64,000 bases of DNA from Leifsonia shinshuensis (lineage in GTDB: Bacteria > Actinomycetota > Actinomycetes > Actinomycetales > Microbacteriaceae), in the NCBI RefSeq assembly GCF_022606355.1, contig NZ_JAHHZQ010000004.1, forward strand, positions 558,001-622,000, written 5' to 3'. Each line of letters starts with the position of its first letter. The stretch's first letter is position 1. The translations under genes and the position numbers were made by a program. Positions 28,658 through 36,471 of this stretch are shown here, one piece after another. The notes beneath the pieces are model-generated. The model saw only the letters and a program-made list of their open reading frames with translations, searched no databases and was not told where the DNA came from.

Positions 28658-29090
28658 GGCAGCACGCACCACCAGCCCGACCAGGGCGTGTAAGCCGGGG
28701 CTGGGGGCTCTGGACCATCGACGGCCTCACCAACGTCCGATCAACCCAGCATCGACCATCGACGGGTCTCACTGACGTCAGCCATCCCAGCCACAAGCGC
28801 CTAAGCGGGGCTGGGAGCATTGACCATCGACGGGTCTCACTGACGTCGAGCCGTCCCAGCCACAAGCGCCTAAGCGGGGCTGGGAGCCGCAAACCCCACA
28901 AACGACCGACAATAAACGCCGAGGGCTAAAAGAAAGCGAAGCGCCCAGGGCGCTTAAAAGACTCGACGCCCGGTGGTGCGGCGATGCCTGCAACGCTCCC
29001 GGGTCGTCGAGTTATGCGTATAGCCTGCATCAGGCCGGCCGGGAACGCAAGGCTTTTGACGCAAGCCGCCTGCACCGGTTGGATGGTCTC
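28658..29090. repeat. Repeat-rich, hairpin-rich intergenic region
   Basis: A 433-bp gap without a convincing gene. A 68-bp direct repeat starting GACCATCGACGGGTCTCACT occurs at 28754 and 28822, with a degenerate partial copy at 28713. Each full unit holds the hairpin TCCCAGC/GCTGGGA (28785-28816 and 28854-28885). A tight hairpin AAGCGCCC/GGGCGCTT follows at 28939-28955 in A-rich flanks, then a longer stem from CTCGACG (28962) to CGTCGAG (29011). It is less GC-rich than its surroundings. TAGCCT at 29021-29026 may be the FKBP promoter. Confidence 0.7.
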
Positions 29091-29465
29091 ATGGCAGAAA
29101 ACACCAACGAGAAGCCCGAAGTCGACGCCCCGGTGGGCCCGGCTCCCACGACCCTCGAGATCGTGGACATCGTCGAGGGCTCCGGCCCCGAGGCGACCCC
29201 TGGTTCCAAGGTCGACGTGCACTACCTGGGCGTCGAGTACGACTCCGGCGAGGAGTTCGACTCGTCGTGGAGCCGCGGGCAGTCCATCAACTTCCCGCTC
29301 AACAACCTGATCAAGGGCTGGCAGGACGGCATTCCCGGAATGAAGGTCGGCGGTCGTCGCAAGCTCACTGTTCCTCCGGCGCTCGCGTACGGCCCGGCCG
29401 GTGGCGGTCACGCGCTTTCGGGCAAGACGCTGATCTTCGTGATCGACCTGCTCGGCGTCAGCTGA
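29091..29465 (+). CDS. FKBP-type peptidyl-prolyl isomerase
   Basis: A 124-residue single-domain FKBP that should speed proline isomerisation during folding. It shows VDVHYLGVEYDSGEEFDSSW, INFPLNNLIKGWQDGIPGMK and GGRRKLTVPPALAYG, which contain the conserved active-site aromatic and Asp positions. There is no signal peptide, so it is cytoplasmic. I chose the ATG at 29091, which has GGATGG 4 nt upstream. A strong hairpin follows the stop. Confidence 0.93.
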   Translation: MAENTNEKPEVDAPVGPAPTTLEIVDIVEGSGPEATPGSKVDVHYLGVEYDSGEEFDSSWSRGQSINFPLNNLIKGWQDGIPGMKVGGRRKLTVPPALAYGPAGGGHALSGKTLIFVIDLLGVS

Positions 29466-29479
29466 GTTCGGGGTGTCAC

Positions 29480-29518
29480 CGAAGAGGGCACGTGTCCGTT
29501 GGACACGTGCCCTCTTCG
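29480..29518. terminator. Perfect 18-bp hairpin between convergent genes
   Basis: The arms 29480-29497 and 29501-29518 are perfectly complementary over 18 bp with a GTT loop (arm CGAAGAGGGCACGTGTCC). It lies between the ends of the FKBP and AhpD-like genes and can terminate both. Confidence 0.8.
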
Positions 29519-29529
29519 CGTCCGGTGCG

Positions 29530-29991
29530 TCAGAGCGCGGGCGGGCGCATGTGGGTGGGGATGGCGATCCGGTTCCAGATGTTGATCGTGCCGATCGCGA
29601 GGATGAAGTCGGCGAATCCTTGCTCGCCGAATTCGGTGACCGCCTGGGCGTAGAGCTCGTCGCTCACGCCGCCCTGGTGGATGAGGGTGACGGCCTCGGT
29701 CAGTTCCAGCGCCGTGCGTTCGCGGTGGCTGAACCAGGGCGATTCGCGCCAAGCGGAGACGGCGAACACTTTGCGCAGCGGGTAGCCGCTGTCGGTGAGG
29801 TCGACAGAGTGCATGTCGACGCAGTAGGTGCAGCCGTTGATCTGGGAAGCGCGGAGCTTGATCAGGTTGCCGAGGGGCTCTTCCACGACGTGCCCGACGT
29901 AGCCGTCGAGGTTGATGACTTTGCGGTAGCCCTCGGGGACGGCGGAGGAGATCTGGAGGCGTTCGGCGGTCTGTTCTGCGGTGTCGGTCAT
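29530..29991 (-). CDS. Carboxymuconolactone decarboxylase / AhpD-like protein
   Basis: A 153-residue alkylhydroperoxidase-D-type protein. The redox-active CxxC is C54-T-Y-C57 followed by H61, in the family context LRASQINGCTYCVDMH. Such proteins act as peroxidases or thiol oxidoreductases; the specific role is unknown. I chose the ATG at 29991 (MTDTAEQ), where TACGGT lies 6 nt upstream. It is divergent from a MocR-type regulator, which often controls the neighbouring gene. Confidence 0.9.
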   Translation of the reverse strand: MTDTAEQTAERLQISSAVPEGYRKVINLDGYVGHVVEEPLGNLIKLRASQINGCTYCVDMHSVDLTDSGYPLRKVFAVSAWRESPWFSHRERTALELTEAVTLIHQGGVSDELYAQAVTEFGEQGFADFILAIGTINIWNRIAIPTHMRPPAL

Positions 29992-30003
29992 GGCTCCACC
30001 GTA
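29992..30003 (-). promoter_or_regulatory. Leaderless -10 box of the AhpD-like gene
   Basis: TACGGT on the minus strand (30003-29998) is followed by 6 nt and the ATG at 29991. Confidence 0.5.
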
Positions 30004-30079
30004 GGAGCGCGATTGGTTCGTTGTAAGCTCCAATTCCAGCGAATTTGATCAGACCATTCCATCGCTGTCGAGGAGGTGC

Positions 30080-31552
30080 GTCACGGAGATCCATGTCCCG
30101 ATCGGCGGCAGGGGAGACCGTGCTGCGCGGGTCTACCGCCATCTGCGCGACGCGGTGCTCGACGGCCGGTTGCGGCGTGGCGAGCGGCTGCCGGCCACCC
30201 GTGAGCTTGCGGCCCGGCTGGGTGTCTCACGCAGCACCGTCTCGACCGCCTACGAGCGGCTGACGGCAGAGGGGTACCTGGTGGCGCGGGTCGGCTCCGG
30301 AACGTTCGTCGCCCTCCCCGCCGCCGTCGCGGCGGCAGCGTCATCGGGTGCGTCGGCAGGGTCATCGGGTGCGTCGGCGTCCCGGGTCGAGGCCGGCGCC
30401 GCGCTGCCCGCGCCCGGGTGGCGGGACGTCGCGGACCCGCTCTGGTCGGAACCGCGCCCGATCGCGTACGACTTCAGCATCGGCTCGCCCGATCCCGCGC
30501 TGTTTCCGCATGACGCCTGGCGTCGCAGCGTGGCGTCGGCGCTGCGCGGGCCCGCGTTGCGCCGGGCGCACTACTCCGACTCGGCCGGTCTCGAGCGCCT
30601 GCGTGCCGGAATCGCCCGACACGTCGGCCTCGCGCGTTCGGTCGCGACGACGCCGGAGGACGTGGTGGTGACCAGCGGCGCGCAGCAGGCCTTCGATCTG
30701 CTGGGCCGCATCCTCGTGCAGCCGGGCGACACGGTGGCGGTGGAGGATCCCGGCTATCCGCCCGTCCGGCAGCTTCTGGAGCGGCTCGGGGCGCGGGTGG
30801 TTCCGGTCCCGGTGGACGAGCACGGCCTCCGCGTCGACCTGCTGCCGGCTGCGCGACTGGTCTACGTGACACCGTCGCACCAGTTCCCGCTCGGGGGAGT
30901 GCTGTCGCTGGAGCGGCGCACCGCGTTGCTCGCGTGGGCGCGAACGCACGACGCGGTCGTGATCGAGGACGACTACGACAGCGAGTTCCGATTCGGCGCC
31001 CGCGCGCTCGATCCGGTGCAGCGGCTCGACGGGGACGGCCGCGTCGTCTACGTCGGGACCTTCTCCAAGACGATGCTGCCCGGCCTCCGCCTCGGCTTCA
31101 TCGTCGCCCCGCCCTCGCTGGTGCCCGCGCTACGGAGCGCGAAACGGCTGACCGACTGGCACAACGATGTCGTCACCCAGACGGCGATGGCGAGCCTGCT
31201 CGACTCGGGGGCGTTCGCCGCGCACGTGCGAAGGGCGAGCCGGGTCTACGCGGAGCGGCACGCGCTCATCGGCCGGGAGGCCGCGGCGCTGCTGGCCGGG
31301 AGGCTCGACGTCGTGCCGTCGGCCGCCGGCCTCCATCTCGCGCTGACGCCGAGCGCCGGCGTGCCGTTCGACTCCGTCCGCGTGGCGGAGGCCGCCGGGA
31401 TCGCGGGGGTCGCCGCGCAGCCGCTGCCGCGCTTCGCCGTGACCGCGGGCCGGGAAGGCCTCCTGCTGGGCTTCGGTGCGATCGCCGCCGAGGACATCCC
31501 CGACGGGATGCGCCTGCTGGCGGAGACGGTCGGCCGCATCCATCCCGGGTAG
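30080..31552 (+). CDS. MocR/PdxR-type GntR regulator with aminotransferase domain, unusual start
   Basis: A protein of about 490 residues with an N-terminal GntR winged helix (ATRELAARLGVSRSTVSTAY) and a class I aminotransferase-like domain with VYVGTFSKTMLPGLRLGF holding the PLP lysine. The first canonical in-frame start, a GTG at 30155, would cut off the first helix of the DNA-binding domain. The frame is open upstream to 30005 but lacks ATG, GTG or TTG. A GAGGAGG ribosome binding site ends at 30076, followed by TGC GTC ACG GAG, so initiation at GTC (30080) or ACG (30083) is implied, or a GTG was lost by mutation or sequence error. Confidence 0.85.
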   Translation, partial: VTEIHVPIGGRGDRAARVYRHLRDAVLDGRLRRGERLPATRELAARLGVSRSTVSTAYERLTAEGYLVARVGSGTFVALPAAVAAAASSGASAGSSGASASRVEAGAALPAPGWRDVADPLWSEPRPIAYDFSIGSPDPALFPHDAWRRSVASALRGPALRRAHYSDSAGLERLRAGIARHVGLARSVATTPEDVVVTSGAQQAFDLLGRILVQPGDTVAVEDPGYPPVRQLLERLGARVVPVPVDEHGLRVDLLPAARLVYVTPSHQFPLGGVLSLERRTALLAWARTHDAVVIEDDYDSEFRFGARALDPVQRLDGDGRVVYVGTFSKTMLPGLRLGFIVAPPSLVPALRSAKRLTDWHNDVVTQTAMASLLDSGAFAAHVRRASRVYAERHALIGREAAALLAGRLDVVPSAAGLHLALTPSAGVPFDSVRVAEAAGIAGVAAQPLPRFAVTAGREGLLLGFGAIAAEDIPDGMRLLAETVGRIHPG

Positions 31553-31596
31553 CGGCCGGCCGTCTGGGTCGCCGGCCCTTCGGAGAGCCGAGTGGA

Positions 31597-32355
31597 TCAG
31601 ATCGCCGACCAGCCGCCGTCCGATGCGAGGACGACGCCGGAGATGTTGGCCGAGTCGTCGCTCAGCAGCCAGGTGATGGCCGCCGCGAGCTTCTCCGGCT
31701 CCGCCACCGGCGGGACGTTGGTCTGCATGATCGGGCCGAGCCGCTCTCCCGCGAGCTGCGACTTGAACGCGCCGTCGACGTTGGTGAGCACGCCGCCGGG
31801 GGCGACCGCGTTGGTGCGGACGCCGTTGGGCGCGTAGAAGACGCTGGTGCTCTTGGTGAGGCCGATGACCGCGTGCTTGGACGCCGTGTACGCGGCACCC
31901 GCGGCCGAGCCGCGCAGGCCGGCCTCGGACGACACGTTGACGATCGCGCCGCCGCCGGCGGCGACCATCAGCGGCAGCACCGCTCGGCTGAGGCGCATGA
32001 TCGCGGTGACGTTCACGGTGAAGACCCGGTCCCAGGTGGCGTCGTCGACCTCGGCGGCCGGCAGGAAGCCGTCCATGATGCCGGCGATGTTGGCGAGTGC
32101 GTCGACGCGGCCTCCCGCGGCCTCCAGCACCGCGGCGATGGTCTCCTCGCTGGAGACGTCGCCGGCGACCGTGACGATGTCGAGCTCGGGGTTCTCCTCG
32201 ACGAGGGCGGTGAGGCGCTCGGCGGAGATGTCGCTGCCGACCACGCGGGCGCCCTCGGACGCGAGGCGCAGGGCGGTCGCCTTGCCGATGCCGGAGCCCG
32301 CTCCGGTGACGATCGCGGTCTTGCCGGCGAAGCGGCCGGTTCCGTTGGTGCTCAT
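31597..32355 (-). CDS. Short-chain dehydrogenase/reductase
   Basis: A 252-residue classical SDR. The cofactor motif is TGAGSGIGKATAL, NIAGIM is the NAG-type motif, and the catalytic YxxxK appears in AAYTASKHAVIGLTKS. The enzyme should reduce or oxidise a carbonyl/alcohol with NAD(P); the substrate is unknown. I chose the ATG at 32355, with AAGGAGT 8 nt upstream. It is divergent from a TetR regulator 80 bp away, which probably represses it. Confidence 0.91.
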   Translation of the reverse strand: MSTNGTGRFAGKTAIVTGAGSGIGKATALRLASEGARVVGSDISAERLTALVEENPELDIVTVAGDVSSEETIAAVLEAAGGRVDALANIAGIMDGFLPAAEVDDATWDRVFTVNVTAIMRLSRAVLPLMVAAGGGAIVNVSSEAGLRGSAAGAAYTASKHAVIGLTKSTSVFYAPNGVRTNAVAPGGVLTNVDGAFKSQLAGERLGPIMQTNVPPVAEPEKLAAAITWLLSDDSANISGVVLASDGGWSAI

Positions 32356-32376
32356 AGTGCTGTACTCCTTGACTGT

Positions 32377-32429
32377 CGATGACATCGTCGGCGCTCGATG
32401 AAGCGTCGATGTATTTATAACACTCAGTG
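32377..32429. promoter_or_regulatory. Candidate operator region between the SDR and TetR genes
   Basis: CGATG-A-CATCG (32377-32387) and CACT-C-AGTG (32421-32429) are short palindromes in the divergent gap. TATAAC (32416-32421) is an AT-rich -10 candidate for the TetR gene, overlapping the second palindrome. Autoregulation is inference. Confidence 0.35.
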
Positions 32430-32434
32430 CCACA

Positions 32435-33052
32435 ATGGAGACCATGAGTTCGCTCGAAGTCGAAACCACCCCGCGCCGCCGCGGCCGCCCCGCCGACGTC
32501 GACCCCGACCGCGTGGCCCTGCTCGCCCTCCGACACTTCGCCGAGCACGGCTACGACGCGACGACGATGGACGAGATCGCGTCACTCGCCGGGATCGGCC
32601 GGCGCACGCTGTTCCGCTACTTCCCGTCCAAGCCCGACCTGGTCTGGGGCGGCCTGGAGCCCGTGGTCGGCCGGATGCGCGCCGTGCTGGAGGGGGCGCC
32701 GGCCGACGAATCGGCGCGCGATGTCCTCGCCCGCGCCATGACCGCGTCGCTCGAGCTCGACGCCGAGCACATCGAGGCGACCCGGCTGCGCCTGAGGTTG
32801 ATGGCCTCCGACCCCACCCTGATCGGATTCGGCGTGACCCGCCTGGGCGCGAACCGCGACATCCTCGCCGAGTTCCTCGCCCGGCGTCTCGACGTGCCGG
32901 CGGACGGCCTGCGCGCGCAGGTGCTCGCCGACGCAATCAGCTCGGCGAACTTCTCCGCGCTGCTGTGGTGGGCGGCGCGGGGTACGGACGACGATCCGGC
33001 GACGGCCGCGGTCACGGCGCTCGACGAACTGCTGCGCGGGCTGCCGGACTGA
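32435..33052 (+). CDS. TetR-family transcriptional regulator
   Basis: A 205-residue regulator. The N-terminal helix-turn-helix is clear: RVALLALRHFAEHGYDATTM followed by DEIASLAGIGRRTLFRYFPS. The C-terminal ligand-binding part is not diagnostic of a ligand. An ATG at 32444 with GGAG 3 nt upstream is an alternative start. It is divergent from the SDR gene, the usual arrangement of a TetR repressor and its target. Confidence 0.9.
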   Translation: METMSSLEVETTPRRRGRPADVDPDRVALLALRHFAEHGYDATTMDEIASLAGIGRRTLFRYFPSKPDLVWGGLEPVVGRMRAVLEGAPADESARDVLARAMTASLELDAEHIEATRLRLRLMASDPTLIGFGVTRLGANRDILAEFLARRLDVPADGLRAQVLADAISSANFSALLWWAARGTDDDPATAAVTALDELLRGLPD

Positions 33053-33083
33053 GGCGGTCGTCGCCGGCTGCCTCGACGCCGGC

Positions 33084-34124
33084 TCAGTCGTTCGGCACGA
33101 TGACGGCGCGCCCGCGGATGCGACCCTCGTGCAGGCGCTCGTACGCCTTCGGTGCCTCATCCAGCGAGTAGGTCTCGATCTCGACCTCCACCCTGCCGGC
33201 CCTGGCCAGATCGAGCACCTCGATCAGCTCCGCCCTCGAGCCCCAGTACGGCGCTCGCACCGCGACGTCGTAGGCGACCCGGCCGAAGCCGACGGGGAGC
33301 GCGCCGCCGCCGATCCCGACGATCGTCACGTCGCCCTCCGTCGCCGCCATCGCCCCGGCGAGGTCGACGGTCGGCTGCACCCCGACGAAGTCGAAGACCG
33401 CGTTCGCACCGCGGCCCCCGGTGAGGTCGCGGACCGCGTCGACCGCCGCCGGGTTCGACAGCAGCGTGTGCTGGGCTCCGACCTCGCGAGCCAGGGCAAG
33501 CTTCTCGTCGTTGACGTCGAGCGCGACGACGGTGGCGCCGCTGATCGCCCGGAGGATCTGGATGCCCACGTGGCCGAGCCCTCCCGTGCCGATCACCACG
33601 GCCGTCGTGCCGGCGCCCAGCTTCGGAAGCGAGTTCTTGATGGCGTGGTACGGCGTGAGCCCGGCGTCGGTGAGCGAGACGTTCTTCACCGGGTCCAGCC
33701 CGTCGAGCGGCACGAGGTGGCGCTCGCTGTCGACGATCATGTACTCGGCCATCGAGCCGGGCGCGCCGAGCCCGGGAGGCATGATGTGCTCGGCGGCGGC
33801 GTTCAGGCAGTAGTTCTCCTTGCCCTGGGCGCACATGTGGCAGCGGCCGCAGCCCCACGGTCCGTACACCGCGACGGCGTCGCCGGGCCGGACGCCGGTG
33901 ACGCCCTCGCCGATCGCCGCCACGATGCCCGCGCCCTCGTGGCCGAGCGTGAGCGGCAGGCCGTAGACGTACTGCTCCGCGGGCAGACCCATGATGAACT
34001 CGTCGGAGTGGCAGACACCTGCTGCGGTGACCTTCAAGAGGACCTGGCCGGGGCCGACTTCGGGGTCAGGGACCTCGACGACCTCGGGACGTGAGCCGAT
34101 TTCGCGATACTGGAGAGCCTTCAT
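33084..34124 (-). CDS. Zinc-dependent medium-chain alcohol dehydrogenase
   Basis: A 346-residue MDR alcohol dehydrogenase. Catalytic zinc ligands are in AAGVCHSDE and LGHEGAG; the structural zinc site is CGRCHMCAQGKENYC with four cysteines. The nucleotide-binding motif is VVIGTGGLGHVGIQ. I chose the ATG at 34124, which has TAGCGT 7 nt upstream and no ribosome binding site. It is divergent from rpsO, so its expression is probably independent of the ribosomal gene. The alcohol substrate is unknown. Confidence 0.92.
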   Translation of the reverse strand: MKALQYREIGSRPEVVEVPDPEVGPGQVLLKVTAAGVCHSDEFIMGLPAEQYVYGLPLTLGHEGAGIVAAIGEGVTGVRPGDAVAVYGPWGCGRCHMCAQGKENYCLNAAAEHIMPPGLGAPGSMAEYMIVDSERHLVPLDGLDPVKNVSLTDAGLTPYHAIKNSLPKLGAGTTAVVIGTGGLGHVGIQILRAISGATVVALDVNDEKLALAREVGAQHTLLSNPAAVDAVRDLTGGRGANAVFDFVGVQPTVDLAGAMAATEGDVTIVGIGGGALPVGFGRVAYDVAVRAPYWGSRAELIEVLDLARAGRVEVEIETYSLDEAPKAYERLHEGRIRGRAVIVPND

Positions 34125-34137
34125 GGGGCCGACGCTA
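34125..34137 (-). promoter_or_regulatory. Leaderless -10 box of the alcohol dehydrogenase gene
   Basis: TAGCGT on the minus strand (34137-34132) is followed by 7 nt and the ATG at 34124. Confidence 0.5.
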
Positions 34138-34176
34138 CCGCCGGTGACGGCGCCGAAGTAAGGCCCGTCTCTCTGG

Positions 34177-34272
34177 TAAACTATTCCGGTTGCCGTCAAA
34201 CGGCCGCGGATAAAGAGAGCCCAGGCATAAGGCCCAGGGCACCGCGCAACGAGTGAAAGGGGATCGAAGTCT
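34177..34272 (+). promoter_or_regulatory. rpsO promoter and leader
   Basis: TAAACT (34177-34182) is the best -10 candidate, giving a leader of about 85 nt. The leader contains a GCCGT-CAA-ACGGC hairpin (34192-34204) and AAAGGGGA before the ATG. S15 often represses its own mRNA through leader structure; that this happens here is only a possibility. Confidence 0.4.
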
Positions 34273-34542
34273 ATGGCACTGGATGCAGAGACCAAGAAGG
34301 CGATCATCGACGAGTACGCAACCCACCCCGGTGACACCGGATCCCCCGAGGTTCAGGTCGCCATCCTGACCAAGCGGATCAAGGACCTCACCGAGCACCT
34401 CAAGGAGCACAAGCACGACCACCACTCGCGTCGTGGCCTGCTCCTCCTGGTCGGTCAGCGTCGTCGCCTGCTGGGCTACCTGTCGGACATCGACATCAAC
34501 CGCTACCGCGCGCTCATCGAGCGCCTGGGGCTGCGTCGATAA
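34273..34542 (+). CDS. rpsO: 30S ribosomal protein S15
   Basis: The 89-residue primary-binding 16S rRNA protein, of normal length, with the S15 landmarks [20 protein letters not shown] and [20 protein letters not shown], ending in RLGLRR. The stop codon lies inside the first of three direct repeats. In many actinobacteria pnp follows closely; here it is 8 kb downstream. Confidence 0.98.
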   Translation: MALDAETKKAIIDEYATHPGDTGSPEVQVAILTKRIKDLTEHLKEHKHDHHSRRGLLLLVGQRRRLLGYLSDIDINRYRALIERLGLRR

Positions 34543-34575
34543 ATAAGATGCGTCGATAAAGAGATGCGTCGATAA
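34532..34575 (+). repeat. Triple TGCGTCGATAA repeat across the rpsO stop
   Basis: TGCGTCGATAA occurs at 34532-34542 (the last rpsO codons plus TAA), 34549-34559 and 34565-34575, with spacers of 6 and 5 nt. A related GTCGATCGATAACG follows. Confidence 0.8.
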
Positions 34576-34609
34576 CGACAGTCGTCGATCGATAACGCGA
34601 TCTTCTTGC

Positions 34610-34643
34610 GAACGGGCCGTCACCTTCGGGTGGCGGCCCGTTC
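34610..34643 (+). terminator. rpsO terminator
   Basis: GAACGGGCCGTCACC and GGTGGCGGCCCGTTC form a 15-bp stem (14 Watson-Crick pairs and one G-U) closed by a TTCG tetraloop. A U-tract is absent, as is common in high-GC genomes. Confidence 0.8.
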
Positions 34644-34663
34644 CGCGTCCGCACGGCGGTGCG

Positions 34664-34720
34664 AGATTTGCGCCAAATGTTGCGTCAGCGGCCCTGTATC
34701 GGCACATTTGCCGCAAATCT
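34664..34720. promoter_or_regulatory. Inverted repeat upstream of the YhhN gene
   Basis: AGATTTGCGCCAAATG (34664-34679) and CATTTGCCGCAAATCT (34705-34720) are inverted copies matching at 15 of 16 positions, 25 bp apart. They lie 5 bp before the gene's -10 box. Each arm is itself nearly palindromic, so each could bind a dimer. Confidence 0.5.
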
Positions 34721-34725
34721 GCCGC

Positions 34726-34737
34726 TAATCTCACTGC
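34726..34737 (+). promoter_or_regulatory. Leaderless -10 box of the YhhN gene
   Basis: TAATCT (34726-34731) is followed by 6 nt and the GTG at 34738, the same arrangement as at moaA. Confidence 0.6.
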
Positions 34738-35391
34738 GTGGCACTCCCGTTCCTGCCGTACATCGTCGTCGGCATCACCCACCTGGTCGCGATCCTGACC
34801 GGCGCCGACACCGTCGTCGCCGTCACCAAGCCGCTGCTCATGCCGGCACTGCTGCTGGCGCTCCTGCTCTCGCTGCCGAGTCGTCGCGGGGAGACCGTCG
34901 TCCTGGCGTCGCTCGGCATCCTGTTCGGCTGGCTGGGCGACCTCTCGCTGATGGATCTCGGCCCCGGTTTCGTCGTCGGTCTCGCGTTCTTCCTGCTCGG
35001 TCACGTGGCCTACATCGTGCTGTTCGTGCGGCGGATGCGGTCGCGGCGGCTGCCACGCTGGTGGTCGGCGGCCTACGTGCCGTGGTTCGCCGGTCTCCTC
35101 GCCGTGCTGGCGCCGCACGCCGGCGCCCTGCTCGTGCCACTGGCTCTCTACGGGCTGGCGCTGGCGGTCCTCGGCATCACCGGGTCGGCCTGCTCGCCGT
35201 GGATCGCCTCCGGCGCTGCCCTCTTCGTCGTCTCCGACAGCCTGCTCGGCCTGGACCGGTTCCTGCCCGGCTTCGCGCTGCCCCAGGTCGATCTCGCGAT
35301 CATGCTGACCTACATCGCCGCGCAGGGCCTGATCTGCTGGGGTGTGGTGCGGCAGGCCCGCGCGACGGCCGTGGTGCCGTCGCTGGCCTGA
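34738..35391 (+). CDS. YhhN/TMEM86-family membrane protein (lysoplasmalogenase-like)
   Basis: A 217-residue protein with about 7-8 membrane segments. The family pattern is visible in VAVTKPLLMPALLLALLL near the N-terminus, ILFGWLGDLSLM in the middle and VVSDSLLGLDRF later; these acidic residues within helices are thought to be catalytic in lysoplasmalogenases. The activity in bacteria is largely untested. It is the first accessory gene after rpsO. Confidence 0.85.
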   Translation: MALPFLPYIVVGITHLVAILTGADTVVAVTKPLLMPALLLALLLSLPSRRGETVVLASLGILFGWLGDLSLMDLGPGFVVGLAFFLLGHVAYIVLFVRRMRSRRLPRWWSAAYVPWFAGLLAVLAPHAGALLVPLALYGLALAVLGITGSACSPWIASGAALFVVSDSLLGLDRFLPGFALPQVDLAIMLTYIAAQGLICWGVVRQARATAVVPSLA

Positions 35392-35447
35392 GGGCGTACC
35401 CGGGTGGCCACCGCCCGAAGCGGGCCGTTCGAGCCGCGAGGCTCCCG

Positions 35448-36380
35448 TTATCGAGACAGCGCCGGAAAGGTCCACTCCCGGCTTCGGGCGGCCGCCTGCG
35501 GCTGATACAGGCGGACCATGTAGTTCCATCCGTCGGGCGTCGGGATGGAGTTGGGCTCGTCGCCGTCGCCGAACCGGATCGTGACGGATCCGTCGTCGTT
35601 CGGGGTGGCGGTGACGCTGTTGACGCTGACGATGCCCCGGGGGTTGTCGACCAGGTAGCCGTCGGCGTTGTAGACGGTGATGGACCAGAACGCGTCCACG
35701 GGCACGTCCCGAACGGTCAGCTCGTAGTGTCCGACCGGGAGGTCGGGTTCGACGTTGAGGTAGATCGCCTCGCTCTCGGGAAAGCCGCCCCAGGCGGATG
35801 CCGATGCGAGCAGGTGCCGGACCTCGTCGACCTCGCCTGCGCGACCGAACGCGTTGCGAAAGTCGGGCAGACCGCGCGAGAGGGCGATCAAGTGACCTCG
35901 TGTCGCGTCGAACGAGGCGGTGTCGTAGTCCGGGTGGGTCAGGGGGACCGCCGAGGCGGCCTCGATGCCGAACCGGTCCTGCAACGCGTTCACCGCCGCG
36001 ACGTCGCCGGCATCGTTCGGGTCGACGAGGATGCGCACTCCGATCAGCACGTAATCGCTGCCGCACTCTTCGGCGGTCAGTTCGTGGGTGCCTGGCTCGT
36101 GGAGGATCCGCGGGATGTAGTGGTCCTGGTTGACGATCATCGCCGAGGCGTATCGGTCCCCGTGTTCCGGGATGGTCAGCCTGGCACCCTGGGACACGTC
36201 GACGATCGCGCCACTGTAGAGCGTGTCCCTGTTCTGGCGGATGACCGGTTGCTCATCGAACGGGGTCGGGACCCGGTAGTGCAGCCAATGATTGACTCCG
36301 CCCGATTGCGTCTGGGCGAAGTCGAACATCCGGTCGGTCTCCGCCCGCACGAAGTTGTCCACGTTCACGCTTACCGACAT
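35448..36380 (-). CDS. DUF1254/DUF1214 protein
   Basis: A 310-residue protein with a DUF1254-like N-terminal half (HYRVPTPFDEQPVIRQNRDT) and a DUF1214-like C-terminal half (VDAFWSITVYNADGYLVDNP, then SVTIRFG). No signal peptide is seen. The function of this family is unknown. The ATG at 36380 has GAAGGAG 5 nt upstream, an ordinary ribosome binding site unlike most neighbours. Confidence 0.85.
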   Translation of the reverse strand: MSVSVNVDNFVRAETDRMFDFAQTQSGGVNHWLHYRVPTPFDEQPVIRQNRDTLYSGAIVDVSQGARLTIPEHGDRYASAMIVNQDHYIPRILHEPGTHELTAEECGSDYVLIGVRILVDPNDAGDVAAVNALQDRFGIEAASAVPLTHPDYDTASFDATRGHLIALSRGLPDFRNAFGRAGEVDEVRHLLASASAWGGFPESEAIYLNVEPDLPVGHYELTVRDVPVDAFWSITVYNADGYLVDNPRGIVSVNSVTATPNDDGSVTIRFGDGDEPNSIPTPDGWNYMVRLYQPQAAARSREWTFPALSR

Positions 36381-36471
36381 GTCCGCTCCTTCGCTGCACG
36401 GTTGTTGCTGTGAGCGTAGTGGTGCGACCCGGTCCGTGAACAGCAGCTGTCGCCCGCGCGCGAGGGCGCGA

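Noticed and set aside
28984-29310. A 108-codon frame overlapping the repeat-rich gap and the FKBP gene
   Set aside because: It overlaps the FKBP gene in another frame and has no ribosome binding site or recognisable domain.
33445-33460. GGGTTCGA, resembling a tRNA T-loop
   Set aside because: It lies inside the alcohol dehydrogenase coding sequence, with no acceptor stem or anticodon arm around it.
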